Assembly (NCBI RefSeq): GCF_014643835.1
Contig: NZ_BMKD01000001.1
Coordinates: forward strand, 434,001 to 498,000
Direction of reading: 5' to 3'
Origin: Mucilaginibacter rubeus
GTDB lineage: Bacteria; Bacteroidota; Bacteroidia; Sphingobacteriales; Sphingobacteriaceae
DNA length: 64,000 nucleotides
A model generated the notes under the pieces. The model did not search any database, was not told the DNA's origin, and saw only the letters and a program-made list of their open reading frames with translations. Shown here one piece after another: positions 1 through 9,724 of the stretch; position 1 is the stretch's first letter, and the number at the start of each line of letters is the position of its first letter. A program made the translations under genes and the position numbers.

Positions 1-1586
1 AAGGTGATCATAGTGTTTTTTGAATCTTTCTGATCATTTTTTTCCTGGCGATATAACGCGCCGAGTTCCAGGCGTAAATTATACTTTGGGTTAAGTATGT
101 AAGCAACAGTTCCTTCACCATAATAAAGCTGTGTGCTTATACCCTGGCCTATGGTAGTCGTAGTATTTTCCGATGGTACAAAAGGTTTGGTAATTATTTT
201 GCCGTTATTTGCAGCCTTTGTGGCATCAAGTCCATATTTGGCATAATTAAGTTGCCCCTGGAAATCAAACCGGCCAACCGAATAATTCAAAATGCCTAAA
301 AGTTCCCTGAAGTTTGCTCCGTAAGGATGGGCCAGAGGATCGCCGTAAAACGAATAACTGCTTATTGACTGCTGGTTACTGTAAGTGTATGGCTTAACAG
401 TGTTATATTCAAATAGATAGTTTAACCTTTTAACTTTAAAAATATCTGCCCCACGGATCCCCAGTTGCCAGCCGTTGGTGTTATCGGTACTGTTGCCCGA
501 AAAGAAATTGCTGCCTTTGAACCTGTCGAACATGATCTGTCCGTACAGGGCAGCTTTATCAAAAATCTTGTATTTGGCATTGAACCCTAAAAATACGTTA
601 TCCTTTTTGTTCCCGCCCGGGCCCAATGAGCTTGCAAATAAAATAGGGTTTACAAAATTGGCGTCAAAGCCTGCCCGGTTGCCCTGGTTATCAGCTTCGG
701 GAGCTATCAGGGCGTTAAACATACCAAACGAGGCGCGTTTGGTTATATTCCAGTCAATATAATGGAATAAAGCCCATTTGCGGCGGTTACTTCCAAAACT
801 GTCAAATTTTTGTGCAACATTATTGAGGTCTTCAATATAGGCCCACGCTACCATATAACGTACGGGGCCAAGGTCGGCTGTAAGCCTGAGAAGCGGCATA
901 TTGGCGGCAAAGTCAGATAAGAGCACCGACCGGTACCCGTCACCAATAAACATTTTATCTTCGCCTAATGTAATATTCAGTTTTTTTGTTACTGAATAGG
1001 AGAGTATTGCAGTTACGTACGACCAATCTTGTGAGTTGCGTGGTTGGCCTGTATACTTCCTGGCATATGCCTGGCCGGGTATAAAACCATTGGTATTGAC
1101 ATAGTTGTTATAATACGATACAAACTTGGCCGAATTTTCAAAACCGCTTGTGTAAAATGAAAATTTGCTGCCTACTGTTCCCCCAATTTGATAGCCACGT
1201 ACATTTAAGTTGGTCGAATTACTGTTAGTGAAATCCCTGCCGGCCTGCAGATCAGTAATATAGTCGGCATAAAAGGTATATTCTTTTGCTTTTACGTCAA
1301 AAAGGTGTTCATTAAATAATTTACGCCCGCCCCAGGTTTTGCGGTCTTTAACACCAACATTCATTACCGAATCATAGGTATGCAAAATGGTGCTGTCAAT
1401 TAAAAAAGGACGCAATGAAGTATGGACCGAGTTTTTTACAGAATAAATATCCGAATTGAACTTTTGATACAACTGGTATGAATTAGGTAAATAAACTGAT
1501 TGAGCTTTTGCTAATTGCGATGTAAATAAGGCAATTACAGCTATGATAAATGTTTTTCGAAAGCTTAGGAAGTAGAGTTTTTGCAT
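1..1586 (-). CDS. Wzi/RemB-like outer-membrane beta-barrel protein (3' part beyond window)
   Basis: The reading frame is open from an ATG at 1586 to the window edge (528 codons, no stop), so the C-terminus is missing. It opens with a signal peptide (basic start, hydrophobic stretch, cleavage after KAQ). The rest alternates short beta-strand-like, aromatic-rich segments. The phrase GEDKMFIGDGYRS followed by LLSDFAAN resembles the conserved core of the capsule-assembly Wzi family and the gliding protein RemB of Bacteroidota. By family it should be an outer-membrane barrel involved in retaining surface polysaccharide or in gliding; the exact role cannot be told from sequence. It is transcribed divergently from the DUF2723 gene. 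Confidence 0.7.
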   Translation of the reverse strand, partial: MQKLYFLSFRKTFIIAVIALFTSQLAKAQSVYLPNSYQLYQKFNSDIYSVKNSVHTSLRPFLIDSTILHTYDSVMNVGVKDRKTWGGRKLFNEHLFDVKAKEYTFYADYITDLQAGRDFTNSNSTNLNVRGYQIGGTVGSKFSFYTSGFENSAKFVSYYNNYVNTNGFIPGQAYARKYTGQPRNSQDWSYVTAILSYSVTKKLNITLGEDKMFIGDGYRSVLLSDFAANMPLLRLTADLGPVRYMVAWAYIEDLNNVAQKFDSFGSNRRKWALFHYIDWNITKRASFGMFNALIAPEADNQGNRAGFDANFVNPILFASSLGPGGNKKDNVFLGFNAKYKIFDKAALYGQIMFDRFKGSNFFSGNSTDNTNGWQLGIRGADIFKVKRLNYLFEYNTVKPYTYSNQQSISSYSFYGDPLAHPYGANFRELLGILNYSVGRFDFQGQLNYAKYGLDATKAANNGKIITKPFVPSENTTTTIGQGISTQLYYGEGTVAYILNPKYNLRLELGALYRQEKNDQKDSKNTMIT

Positions 1587-1948
1587 TACAACAAAATAAG
1601 TATTAATTGTTCTAAGTTAAAAATTTCATTGGTAAATAAGGATATATACATACATGCCCCGCAGGTTGTTTCTGATATATATTAAAATTATGCAAATTGA
1701 TTTGGACATTGATACCTGGTTAACCGTTCATAATCATTGAATTAATTATTCAATAAAGCAGGTTTATAGTTATTAAATAAATGGATTGAAATATGCCTGT
1801 TCGTGGAGATCGGTAAATAAAATTTCTTTAATCCCAGTACTTCAAAAAGTTAATTAATGTTAAATTTTGTCACGTGCAGGTGTTTTTTTTAAATAAGTTA
1901 TAAAAATCATGATATTTGCCGCGCTATTAAATCAATTGATATTATTAA
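1587..1948. other. Divergent intergenic region
   Basis: This AT-rich spacer separates two divergent genes and must hold both promoters. On the plus strand GATATTTG at 1911-1918 matches the Bacteroidota -7 consensus TAnnTTTG except for its first base. A run of T, but no clear TTG, lies about 20 bases upstream of it. No convincing ORF or long hairpin was seen. Confidence 0.4.
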
Positions 1949-4900
1949 ATGCAGTACAAAAAAATCAATAACCTGTTAGGCTGGCTTTGTTTTGTTATAG
2001 CCTCAATAACCTATATTTTAACATTAGAGCCGTCTGTAAGCTTTTGGGATTGCGGCGAATTTATTTCATGTGCCTACCGTTTACAGGTAGCCCACCAGCC
2101 TGGTTACCCGGTTTTTGCCATGATAGGCAAGGTTTTGTCGTTATTGTCATTTGGCGATAACACTAAAGTGCCTTTCTTTACTAATATGGGGTCGGCATTG
2201 GCCAGTGGTGCAACTATTATGTTTTTATTTTGGACAATTACTGCTTTTGCCAAAAAACTGATGGTTGAAAAACGAGATGAGGCTATTGACGGTTATAAAT
2301 TATATGTAATTATGGGGGCCGGCCTTGTTGGTGCCCTGGCCTTCACATATACCGATACGTTTTGGTTTTCGGCTGTCGAAACCATTGTATTTGCCCTGTC
2401 ATCACTATGTACCGCAATTGTATTTTGGGCAATTCTTAAATGGGATGAGCACGCCGACGAACCCGGTGCTGATAAATGGATTGTTTTTATAGCTTATGTT
2501 ATCGGTTTATCCATAGGGATCCACCTGTTAAACCTGTTGACTATACCGGCCATCGCAATGGTTTACTATTTCCGCCGAACCAAAAATATTACCGTTGGCA
2601 ATAGCATCCTGACTTTTTTGGCAGGGGTAGTGATTCTTGGCCTGGTACAATACGGCATCAGGGGATATACCATTAAGTTTGCGGCTTATTTCGACCTTTT
2701 CTTTGTCAATTCCTTAGGAATGGGCTTTGGTACCGGAGCTTTCTTTTTCATCCTGCTGATAGTTGTTGCTCTGGTATTGGGGATCATGTACAGTATCCGC
2801 AAAAAGAAGCCTGTATTAAACCTGGCTTTACTTTGCGTTGCATTTATATACTTTGGATATGGCTCATTCGCTTATATCCCTATTCGTGCGACTGCTAATA
2901 CTAATTTAAATAACTCACATCCAGATAACGCTTTTACGCTTTACGGTTATTTAAATCGTATCCAGTATGGTGAAGTGCCTTTGCTAACCGGCCCTATGTA
3001 TGATTCGCAGGTTACGGATCAAAAACAGGGTAGTATCATTTACCGCAAAGGTAAAACTAAATATGAAAATGCAGGTCGTAAAACAGATTATGTTTATGAC
3101 CATACCACAGCATTGCCACGTATGTACAGCACCGACGCTAACGATGTGCAGTTTTACAAGCAATGGCTGAGGATTCCCGAAGGGCAGGCCCCAACTATGG
3201 GCGATAACCTGAAATGGATGTTTAGCTGGCAAATGTACCAAATGTACTGGCGTTACTTTTTCTGGAACTTTGTTGGCCGTTATAACGATGCCGACGGACA
3301 AACCAGCACCGAAGGTATTGACGGCAACTGGACGACCGGTTTATTTGACGGTGGCAAACATTTACCAAAATCAGTAACTGCAGCTACTACCTATACTCCG
3401 CTATATGCCCTGCCATTAATAATTGGTTTAATAGGTTTGTTTTTCCATGTTAACCGCCGCAGTAAAGACGCATTGATTGTTGGCTTGCTATTTTTCTTCA
3501 CAGGCTTGGCCATTGTTTTATATGTAAACCAGGCATCAGTACAGCCGCGTGAGCGTGATTACTCGTACGTAGGCTCATTTTATGCCTTTGCCATATGGAT
3601 AGGTCTTGGCGTAATTGCCATTGCCGAATTTGGCCGCAAATATATCGACGCTAAAATGGCCGCTATCGGTTCAACTGTGATTGGTTTATTGGTTTGCCCG
3701 GTGCTGTTGGCTGCCAAAGAATGGAAAGATCATGACCGCTCAACCAAGATGACGCCGCATGATATGGCCTATAATTATCTCATCTCATGCCCGCCGAATG
3801 CTATTTTATTTACTTATGGCGATAACGATACTTACTCATTGTGGTACGATCAGGAAGTTGAAGGCATCCGCCCGGATGTGCGGATTGTAAACCTCAGTTT
3901 GTTTACCGGCGATTGGTACATTCGTCAGATGCAGAAAAAGATGAACAGTTCTGAGCCGCTTCCTATCACTATGCCTTTTGATAAATATAAAGAAGGGGTG
4001 AGGGACGTTATTTATTTTAACGATCAGAAACTACCTGGATATCAGGATATTAAAGAAGTGTTTGATTTTATTACTTCTGATGATAAGGCTACGCAGGTAC
4101 AATATCAAAGCGGCGACTATGGCAACTACCTGCCGACCAAAAATCTGAAAGTTACGGTTAACCCTGATGAGGTAATTGCAAACGGTGTAATAAAAGCCGA
4201 TCAGAAAGATAAGCTTGCAACCGCCATGGAGTGGAAATATACATCAAACTATGTAACCAAAGAGAATTTGGCCATGTTTGATATTTTGGCGCATAACCAC
4301 TGGAAGCGCCCTATCTGCTTCACTACTACCATTGGTAACGAAAACCTGATAGGTTTGCAACCTTACCTGTACAAAGAAGGTTTTACCTATCACTTGATTC
4401 CATTTAAGCCGGATACAGCTTTACATGATCAGTTGAGCAAAACCAATACTGATGTAATGTATGATAACGTGATGAACAAGTTTAAATTTGGCAAGTTTAA
4501 AACTGCTAAATACCTTGATCATGAGTCGACCTCCATGTTTTACCCCGTTATGGTAACCACTTTCCTTGATCTGGCCCAAAGCCTTGTTCAGGAAGGTAAA
4601 AACGATAAAGCATTAAAAGTTGTTCAAAAATATGATGCTGAATTACCTGATATTTACCCGTATGTTGATGTTGCAGGTCGTAAGTTATATTTAACGCAAT
4701 TGGCTTATCAGCTTCATGACGTGGTGTTGGGTAACAAATTGGCAGGCAATATCGACAATTACCTTACCGATCAGTTGGATTATAATGCCTACCTGCTAAG
4801 CCAGGATGTTAATAGCATTAACGGGCGCGATGTACAAATAGGCATGCAAGTGTTGAACGGATTGGTGCAGTTTACCAAAGACAACCATCAAATCGCTCTT

Positions 4901-4972
4901 GCTACCAAATTTGAAAACCAGTTAAAGGGTTACGAATCAAAATTCCGTGCTGTATTAGGCGGCGGTCAATAG
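1949..4972 (+). CDS. DUF2723 membrane protein, candidate GT-C type glycosyltransferase
   Basis: This 1007-residue protein has about a dozen hydrophobic segments in its first ~600 residues and a soluble C-terminal half with a helical, TPR-like end. Near the first membrane segment it carries SFWDCGEF (D34, E37), the acidic signature of the DUF2723 family. Human TMEM260, a member of the same family, has been reported to be a protein O-mannosyltransferase, so a lipid-sugar-dependent glycosyltransferase acting on the periplasmic face is the best functional guess. Bacteroidota often carry several copies with no assigned acceptor. The ATG at 1949 fits, since hydrophobic sequence follows at once. The gene stands alone and ends at a clear hairpin terminator. 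Confidence 0.85.
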   Translation: MQYKKINNLLGWLCFVIASITYILTLEPSVSFWDCGEFISCAYRLQVAHQPGYPVFAMIGKVLSLLSFGDNTKVPFFTNMGSALASGATIMFLFWTITAFAKKLMVEKRDEAIDGYKLYVIMGAGLVGALAFTYTDTFWFSAVETIVFALSSLCTAIVFWAILKWDEHADEPGADKWIVFIAYVIGLSIGIHLLNLLTIPAIAMVYYFRRTKNITVGNSILTFLAGVVILGLVQYGIRGYTIKFAAYFDLFFVNSLGMGFGTGAFFFILLIVVALVLGIMYSIRKKKPVLNLALLCVAFIYFGYGSFAYIPIRATANTNLNNSHPDNAFTLYGYLNRIQYGEVPLLTGPMYDSQVTDQKQGSIIYRKGKTKYENAGRKTDYVYDHTTALPRMYSTDANDVQFYKQWLRIPEGQAPTMGDNLKWMFSWQMYQMYWRYFFWNFVGRYNDADGQTSTEGIDGNWTTGLFDGGKHLPKSVTAATTYTPLYALPLIIGLIGLFFHVNRRSKDALIVGLLFFFTGLAIVLYVNQASVQPRERDYSYVGSFYAFAIWIGLGVIAIAEFGRKYIDAKMAAIGSTVIGLLVCPVLLAAKEWKDHDRSTKMTPHDMAYNYLISCPPNAILFTYGDNDTYSLWYDQEVEGIRPDVRIVNLSLFTGDWYIRQMQKKMNSSEPLPITMPFDKYKEGVRDVIYFNDQKLPGYQDIKEVFDFITSDDKATQVQYQSGDYGNYLPTKNLKVTVNPDEVIANGVIKADQKDKLATAMEWKYTSNYVTKENLAMFDILAHNHWKRPICFTTTIGNENLIGLQPYLYKEGFTYHLIPFKPDTALHDQLSKTNTDVMYDNVMNKFKFGKFKTAKYLDHESTSMFYPVMVTTFLDLAQSLVQEGKNDKALKVVQKYDAELPDIYPYVDVAGRKLYLTQLAYQLHDVVLGNKLAGNIDNYLTDQLDYNAYLLSQDVNSINGRDVQIGMQVLNGLVQFTKDNHQIALATKFENQLKGYESKFRAVLGGGQ

Positions 4973-4996
4973 TAATCCTTGATAATATTTATTGGC

Positions 4997-5022
4997 AAAG
5001 CCATCCCGGTTGGGGTGGCTTT
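4997..5022 (+). terminator. Hairpin terminator after DUF2723 gene
   Basis: An 11-base stem, AAAGCCATCCC pairing with GGGGTGGCTTT (one G-T wobble) around a 4-base GGTT loop, starts 24 bases after the stop codon. The tail is only moderately T-rich. Confidence 0.7.
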
Positions 5023-5461
5023 GTTGGTGGTTTATAACTGCAGTTAATGGATTTGCTCGTATCTACGGTTGAATTTTCTATAATCTTTTTGATTGAATTA
5101 AACGAATCTGGCCCGATCATAGCATACATATAATACAATTATCGGTAGTATGATAATTAGGGTACCAACTGCTTTGTTTCACAATGTAAGCCGTGGCTCA
5201 ATTGTCATGGTCTTTAGCCTTTAATCGACAAAAAAAATCGACATCTCACGAAATATCGCCACGTAATTGTTGTTGATTGAATTCAAGCTGTTGAAAATCA
5301 ATGATATGTTTGTGTGGTATAAGGTTTGCAAATGCAAGGGCAACCATTTTCTTGCCTTTTGCATAAACAATGTCCGATAAATTGATGTTTCTCCCCGGTG
5401 CATGGCTGCAAATAGGAATTTTTAAAATAAATTTGATTTACTTTTAACAACAAAAACTACG
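5023..5461. other. Intergenic region without a supported gene
   Basis: This AT-rich spacer lies upstream of the polyphosphate operon. A 60-codon minus-strand frame at 5221-5403 has no recognisable features and is not called. The only signal seen is a -7 promoter element just before the next gene. Confidence 0.4.
5428..5435 (+). promoter_or_regulatory. Candidate -7 element for the polyphosphate operon
   Basis: TAAATTTG matches the Bacteroidota -7 consensus TAnnTTTG exactly and lies 26 bases before the ATG of the HD-domain gene. No TTG sits at the usual 19-21 base spacing; the nearest match is CTG at 5406-5408. Confidence 0.45.
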
Positions 5462-6709
5462 ATGAAATTTCAACCGCTGTTAGAACAGGTAAAACAGTAC
5501 GCTATATCCTATTTTGACGTACATCATGATCCCGATTTAATTTATCATAACCTGAGGCATACTAAAGATGTTGTTGCAGCGGCCACACAGATAGCTAACC
5601 ACTATCAGTTAAGTGATGAAGATTTTTTTGTAGTGATCTCCGCTTCCTGGTTTCACGATACGGGGTACTTCACCGATAAAAAAGATCACGAATCAAAAAG
5701 TGTTGCGCTGGCTACACATTTTCTTAAACAGCATAAAGTTGAGCAAGCTGTTATCGATAAGGTATCCGGCTGTATTTTGGCAACCAAAATGCCGCAAAGC
5801 CCTGCCGATTTATTGCAACAGATCATCTGCGATGCAGATTTGTTTCATTTAGGTACAGATGATTTTCGCGATAAAAACAAGTTGTTGCGCAAAGAGATGG
5901 AAGCCATCAAAAAGCATGATATTGATAAGGATGAATGGCGCAACTACAACATCGAATTTTTGCAGGGACACGAATACTATACTGATTATTGCCGACTGCT
6001 GCTTAACGATCAAAAACATAAAAACCTGCAAAAACTGATAGAAAAGCAGGCTGATGTGGAAGTGAAGGAAACACCGGAAATTCTTATAGCTGATGCAGGT
6101 GGGGACGCTGTCATCACGCACGAAAAAGAGAAGGATAAAGACAAAGACCACGATGATGATCACGGTGGTAAAAAACATAAGAATGACAGGCCCGACCGCG
6201 GTATCGAAACAATGTTCAGGATCAGCTCCAGCAACCATCAGCGTTTAAGCGATATGGCCGATAATAAAGCCCATATTATGATCACGGTTAACTCTATCAT
6301 CCTTTCGGCAATTATCAGTTTGGTGCTGCGTAAGCTTGATGAGCATTCAAATTTGTTGATCCCAACTTTCATGCTCCTGTCGGTTAGTTTGGCTACTATG
6401 ATCTTCTCCATACTTTCAACCCGTCCGTCAATTCCGCCGGGTTTGTTTACACCCGAGGATATCAATAAAAAAACAGTTAACCTGTTGTTTTTCGGTAACT
6501 TCTACCGTATGTCATACCAGGATTACAGCGACGGTATGGAGAAAATGATGGAAGACCGCGAGTTTCTGTACGGCAGCTTAATCCGCGATAACTATTCGCA
6601 GGGTGTTGTACTTGGCAAAAAATACAGGTTGCTCAGGGCATCGTACAATATATTCATGTTTGGCCTTATCGTATCGGTAGTAGCATTCATCATATCTTCA
6701 TTACTGTAG
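5462..6709 (+). CDS. HD-domain phosphohydrolase fused to a Pycsar-effector-type membrane domain
   Basis: The protein has 415 residues in two parts. Residues ~25-190 form an HD domain: H29xxxH33, the H65-D66 pair in WFHDTG, and a later DADLFHLG. A very charged Lys/Asp/His linker (~220-245) follows. The last ~170 residues (from RGIETMFRISSSNHQRLSDMA) have three hydrophobic segments (~272-292, 297-315, 394-414) and match what I know of DUF5706, the 'Pycsar system effector' membrane domain. HD domains typically hydrolyse phosphate esters, often nucleotides or nucleotide signals; PycTM proteins are membrane effectors of cyclic-pyrimidine signalling. No cyclase gene lies nearby. The gene is 36 bases upstream of ppk1 and probably co-transcribed with it, so a role in nucleotide or phosphate signalling is as likely as phage defence. 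Confidence 0.85.
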   Translation: MKFQPLLEQVKQYAISYFDVHHDPDLIYHNLRHTKDVVAAATQIANHYQLSDEDFFVVISASWFHDTGYFTDKKDHESKSVALATHFLKQHKVEQAVIDKVSGCILATKMPQSPADLLQQIICDADLFHLGTDDFRDKNKLLRKEMEAIKKHDIDKDEWRNYNIEFLQGHEYYTDYCRLLLNDQKHKNLQKLIEKQADVEVKETPEILIADAGGDAVITHEKEKDKDKDHDDDHGGKKHKNDRPDRGIETMFRISSSNHQRLSDMADNKAHIMITVNSIILSAIISLVLRKLDEHSNLLIPTFMLLSVSLATMIFSILSTRPSIPPGLFTPEDINKKTVNLLFFGNFYRMSYQDYSDGMEKMMEDREFLYGSLIRDNYSQGVVLGKKYRLLRASYNIFMFGLIVSVVAFIISSLL

Positions 6710-6745
6710 GCGGTCGGGGTACTGCCAAAAACAAAATCTACGCCT

Positions 6746-8791
6746 ATGGAATACTCATTTTTCGACAGGGACCTGAGCTGGTTACTTTTCAATGAACGCA
6801 TATTGATGGAGGCCGAAAGTGAAGAGCTCCCTGTAATGGAAAGGGTAAATTTTCTTGCTATATTCTCATCCAACCTCGACGAATTTTATCGCGTGCGGAT
6901 GCCGGTGGTAATGGCATTGCACAAGCTTAACCTGCTTAATAAAACCGATGAAAGCGAGGATGTGCTATATAAAGCCCAGCAACTGGTAGAAGCTCAGCAA
7001 AATCGGTTTGGGAAGGTTTTTACAGACAGACTTATTCCGTTGTTAAAAGAAAATAATGTAAACCTGTTGTTCAATGAGCGTATTCCTGCTTCTATAGCCG
7101 ATAGAGTGAGCGACTATTTTTACAGCCAGGTACTTGCCTTTCTGCAACCTATTGACCTGGTAGGCGGTAAAAAACAATTCTTCCCCGAAAATAACCGGCT
7201 ATACTTTTTAGTGAACCTTGGTTTGGATAAGAAGAAGGAAAGGTCAGTGATCCTCAATATTCCGTCGAACCAGTTGCCGCGATTTTTTAGTGTTAACGAA
7301 GATGGTAAACAATACATCATTTTCCTGGATGACATTGTGCGGTACAATCTCGGCAAGATCTTCAAAACCGAAGAAATAAAAGGCTGTTACAGCTTCAAAA
7401 TAACCCGCGACGCTGAGCTTGAACTTAAAGATGATTATGACGGTGATGTTCAGGAGCAGATAGAAAAACAATTGCTAAAACGTGATCTGGGTTTGGCAAC
7501 GCGCTTTTTGCATCAGCCGGGTATCCCGCTGCGCATATTGCATTTAATTGAAGATAAGCTGGGCGTACAGGGATCAAGCGTTGTTGAAGGTGGCTTTTAT
7601 CATAACCTTAAAGATTTAATGAGTTTGCCGGTAGGTATTCCATCATTAAAATATACCAAATGGCCGCCATTGGTAAACCGGCAGATCAGCGCAGACGAAT
7701 CCATATTTGATTATATAGATAAAGGCGATTGTATTTTTCATGCGCCTTATCAATCCTATAACTCCATTCTTCGCTTTTTTAACGAGGCAGCTATCGACGA
7801 AAACGTTGAGGAAATCTCCGTAACGCTTTACCGCGTAGCCAGCGATTCGCGGATTGTAAACGCGCTGATCAGTGCTGCCCAAAGCGGTAAAAAAGTGAGG
7901 GTACTGGTTGAGCTAAAAGCCCGTTTTGATGAAGCCAACAATATCAAATGGGCTAAAAAGCTAAAAGCAGCCGGTGCCAATATCATTTACAGTGATAAGG
8001 CCATAAAAGTACACGCCAAAGTTGGCCTTGTAAAGCGCCTTGTTGACGGCCGCGTTAAATATGCCGGACTTTTAGCAACAGGTAATTTTAACGAAAGTAC
8101 AGCTGCTTTTTATACCGATCATATCATGATGACGGCCAATCCGCAATTGCTGCGCGAAATGGACCTGCTGTTCATCTACCTTGCTAAAAAAGCAAAATCG
8201 GCCGAGGGATATGATATTGATTTTAAATACCTGCTGGTGGCTCAATTTAATTTGCAATCAAAGTTTATTGAGCTTATTGACAGGGAAATTGAGCAGGCCC
8301 GTAAAGGGAAGCCGGCAGGGATCACCATAAAGCTCAATAACCTGGAAGAGCGGGTATTGATTGGCAAACTCTACGAAGCGTCGCAGGCGGGGGTGAAGAT
8401 CAGGATGATTGTACGTAGTATTTGCTGCCTGATCCCCGGAGTACCAGGCATGAGCGAAAATATTACCATAAGGCGTATTGTTGACCGATACCTGGAACAT
8501 GGGCGTATTTTTATATTCCACAATGGTGGTAATCAAGAGGTATTTATGGGTTCGGCCGATTGGATGAACCGTAATATTTATCGTCGTATTGAGGTTTGTT
8601 TTCCGGTTTATGATGAACGTATCAGGAACGAGGTAATAGCCATGCTTGATATTCAACTGGCCGATAATGTGCAGGCCGTAAATTTAAATGAACAATTGCA
8701 AAACATAAGGGTTGATAAAACTGAACCGCAGGTACAATCGCAGCGCGCCATTTATGAACTTTTACAGCAAAAAAAATATGACAGGGTTTAA
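6746..8791 (+). CDS. ppk1: Polyphosphate kinase 1
   Basis: Ppk1 reversibly transfers the terminal phosphate of ATP onto polyphosphate. The 681 residues are the usual length. The N-terminus FFDRDLSWLLFNERI is typical of the family. H423 in KVHAKVGLV fits the autophosphorylated histidine and H592 in IFIFHNGG the second conserved histidine; ATGNFNEST and GSADWMNRNIYRR are also diagnostic. The start at 6746 places FFDRDLSW at the very N-terminus as in relatives. The gene overlaps the following lipoprotein gene by 14 bases, so the two are likely translationally coupled. Confidence 0.97.
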   Translation: MEYSFFDRDLSWLLFNERILMEAESEELPVMERVNFLAIFSSNLDEFYRVRMPVVMALHKLNLLNKTDESEDVLYKAQQLVEAQQNRFGKVFTDRLIPLLKENNVNLLFNERIPASIADRVSDYFYSQVLAFLQPIDLVGGKKQFFPENNRLYFLVNLGLDKKKERSVILNIPSNQLPRFFSVNEDGKQYIIFLDDIVRYNLGKIFKTEEIKGCYSFKITRDAELELKDDYDGDVQEQIEKQLLKRDLGLATRFLHQPGIPLRILHLIEDKLGVQGSSVVEGGFYHNLKDLMSLPVGIPSLKYTKWPPLVNRQISADESIFDYIDKGDCIFHAPYQSYNSILRFFNEAAIDENVEEISVTLYRVASDSRIVNALISAAQSGKKVRVLVELKARFDEANNIKWAKKLKAAGANIIYSDKAIKVHAKVGLVKRLVDGRVKYAGLLATGNFNESTAAFYTDHIMMTANPQLLREMDLLFIYLAKKAKSAEGYDIDFKYLLVAQFNLQSKFIELIDREIEQARKGKPAGITIKLNNLEERVLIGKLYEASQAGVKIRMIVRSICCLIPGVPGMSENITIRRIVDRYLEHGRIFIFHNGGNQEVFMGSADWMNRNIYRRIEVCFPVYDERIRNEVIAMLDIQLADNVQAVNLNEQLQNIRVDKTEPQVQSQRAIYELLQQKKYDRV

Positions 8792-9674
8792 AAAACAAGA
8801 TGCTAAACGTGCAATGACCCTTTATGTAGCCGGCATGCTTGCCGTGGCCGTAGTTTTTTTGATCATCTCTTGTAAAAATAAAGAAAAGGCAATCCCTGCC
8901 AGTCCGACGGGATACGACCTTAATAATCCTGTTAAATATAAAATGCCCGAAGATCTCACCGAAATCTCTGGTTTTGCCTTTCACAATGGTAAAAATGATT
9001 CGGTTTATGCCGAGCAGGACGAAGAAGGCTTTTTGTTTAACCTGAAACTGGGCGATAAAAAAGCTAACTATACCAAGTTTGGCAAAAGCGGTGACTATGA
9101 GGATGTGACCATTTGCCGTGAACAGGTGATCATGCTAAAAAGCGATGGTACATTGTTTACGTTTCCTTTTAGCCAGGTTAGGACAAAAGAAGCAGCCAAG
9201 GTACAAAAGATTAAAGGCGAATTGCCCGAAGGTGAATTTGAAGCTATGTGCGCAGATGAAAAGACCGGCCTGGTTTACGTGCTTTGCAAACATTGCGCCG
9301 ACGAAAAAACATCCAAAAGCAGCAACGGCTATATTTTGAAACTTCAGGCAGACGGGACCCTGAAGCAGGCCGGCAGTTTTGCAATAGATGTTAAGGAAAT
9401 TGAGCGGTTGGCTGATAAAAAGCGTGTACCGTTCCGCCCTTCGGCAATGGCGAAAAATACATTTACCAATGAATGGTATATCCTTTCGTCGGTAAATAAG
9501 ATGCTGATAGTTACCGATATTAACTGGAAAGTAAAAAATGTTTATCCTTTAAGTGTTACCATATTCGGACAGCCCGAAGGTATGGCATTTGATAACCAGC
9601 GCAACCTGTATATCTCCAACGAGGGCGATCAGTTAAGTGCAGGCAATATATTGAAATTCAGCTTTAAGAAATAG
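8778..9674 (+). CDS. SdiA-regulated-type beta-propeller lipoprotein
   Basis: The start at 8778 is chosen because an upstream in-frame ATG (8712) would overlap ppk1 by 80 bases; a start at 8814 is also possible. The 298-residue product begins with a hydrophobic signal ending in a lipobox (LIISC), so it should be lipid-anchored. The body resembles the SdiA-regulated family, six-bladed propeller-like proteins of unknown biochemical role: EDLTEISGFAF near the start, SGDYEDVTI, and GQPEGMAFD with LYISNEGD near the end. Its place between ppk1 and the metallophosphoesterase fusion suggests an envelope role linked to phosphate metabolism; that is inference only. Confidence 0.8.
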   Translation: MTGFKKQDAKRAMTLYVAGMLAVAVVFLIISCKNKEKAIPASPTGYDLNNPVKYKMPEDLTEISGFAFHNGKNDSVYAEQDEEGFLFNLKLGDKKANYTKFGKSGDYEDVTICREQVIMLKSDGTLFTFPFSQVRTKEAAKVQKIKGELPEGEFEAMCADEKTGLVYVLCKHCADEKTSKSSNGYILKLQADGTLKQAGSFAIDVKEIERLADKKRVPFRPSAMAKNTFTNEWYILSSVNKMLIVTDINWKVKNVYPLSVTIFGQPEGMAFDNQRNLYISNEGDQLSAGNILKFSFKK

Positions 9675-9724
9675 CTCTTTAAAGCACTCATAACACAAAT
9701 AAATATACATCTCAACCAAACCTC

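Noticed and set aside
475-762. Plus-strand ORF opposite the Wzi/RemB-like gene
   Set aside because: Antisense shadow of a clear coding frame that runs through the whole region on the other strand.
5221-5403. 60-codon minus-strand ORF in the spacer before the HD-domain gene
   Set aside because: No start context, no recognisable motif, and a composition like the surrounding AT-rich non-coding DNA.
5462-6709. Calling a complete Pycsar anti-phage system
   Set aside because: No uridylate/cytidylate cyclase gene is found next to the membrane-domain gene or elsewhere in the window, and the gene sits in a housekeeping-type operon.
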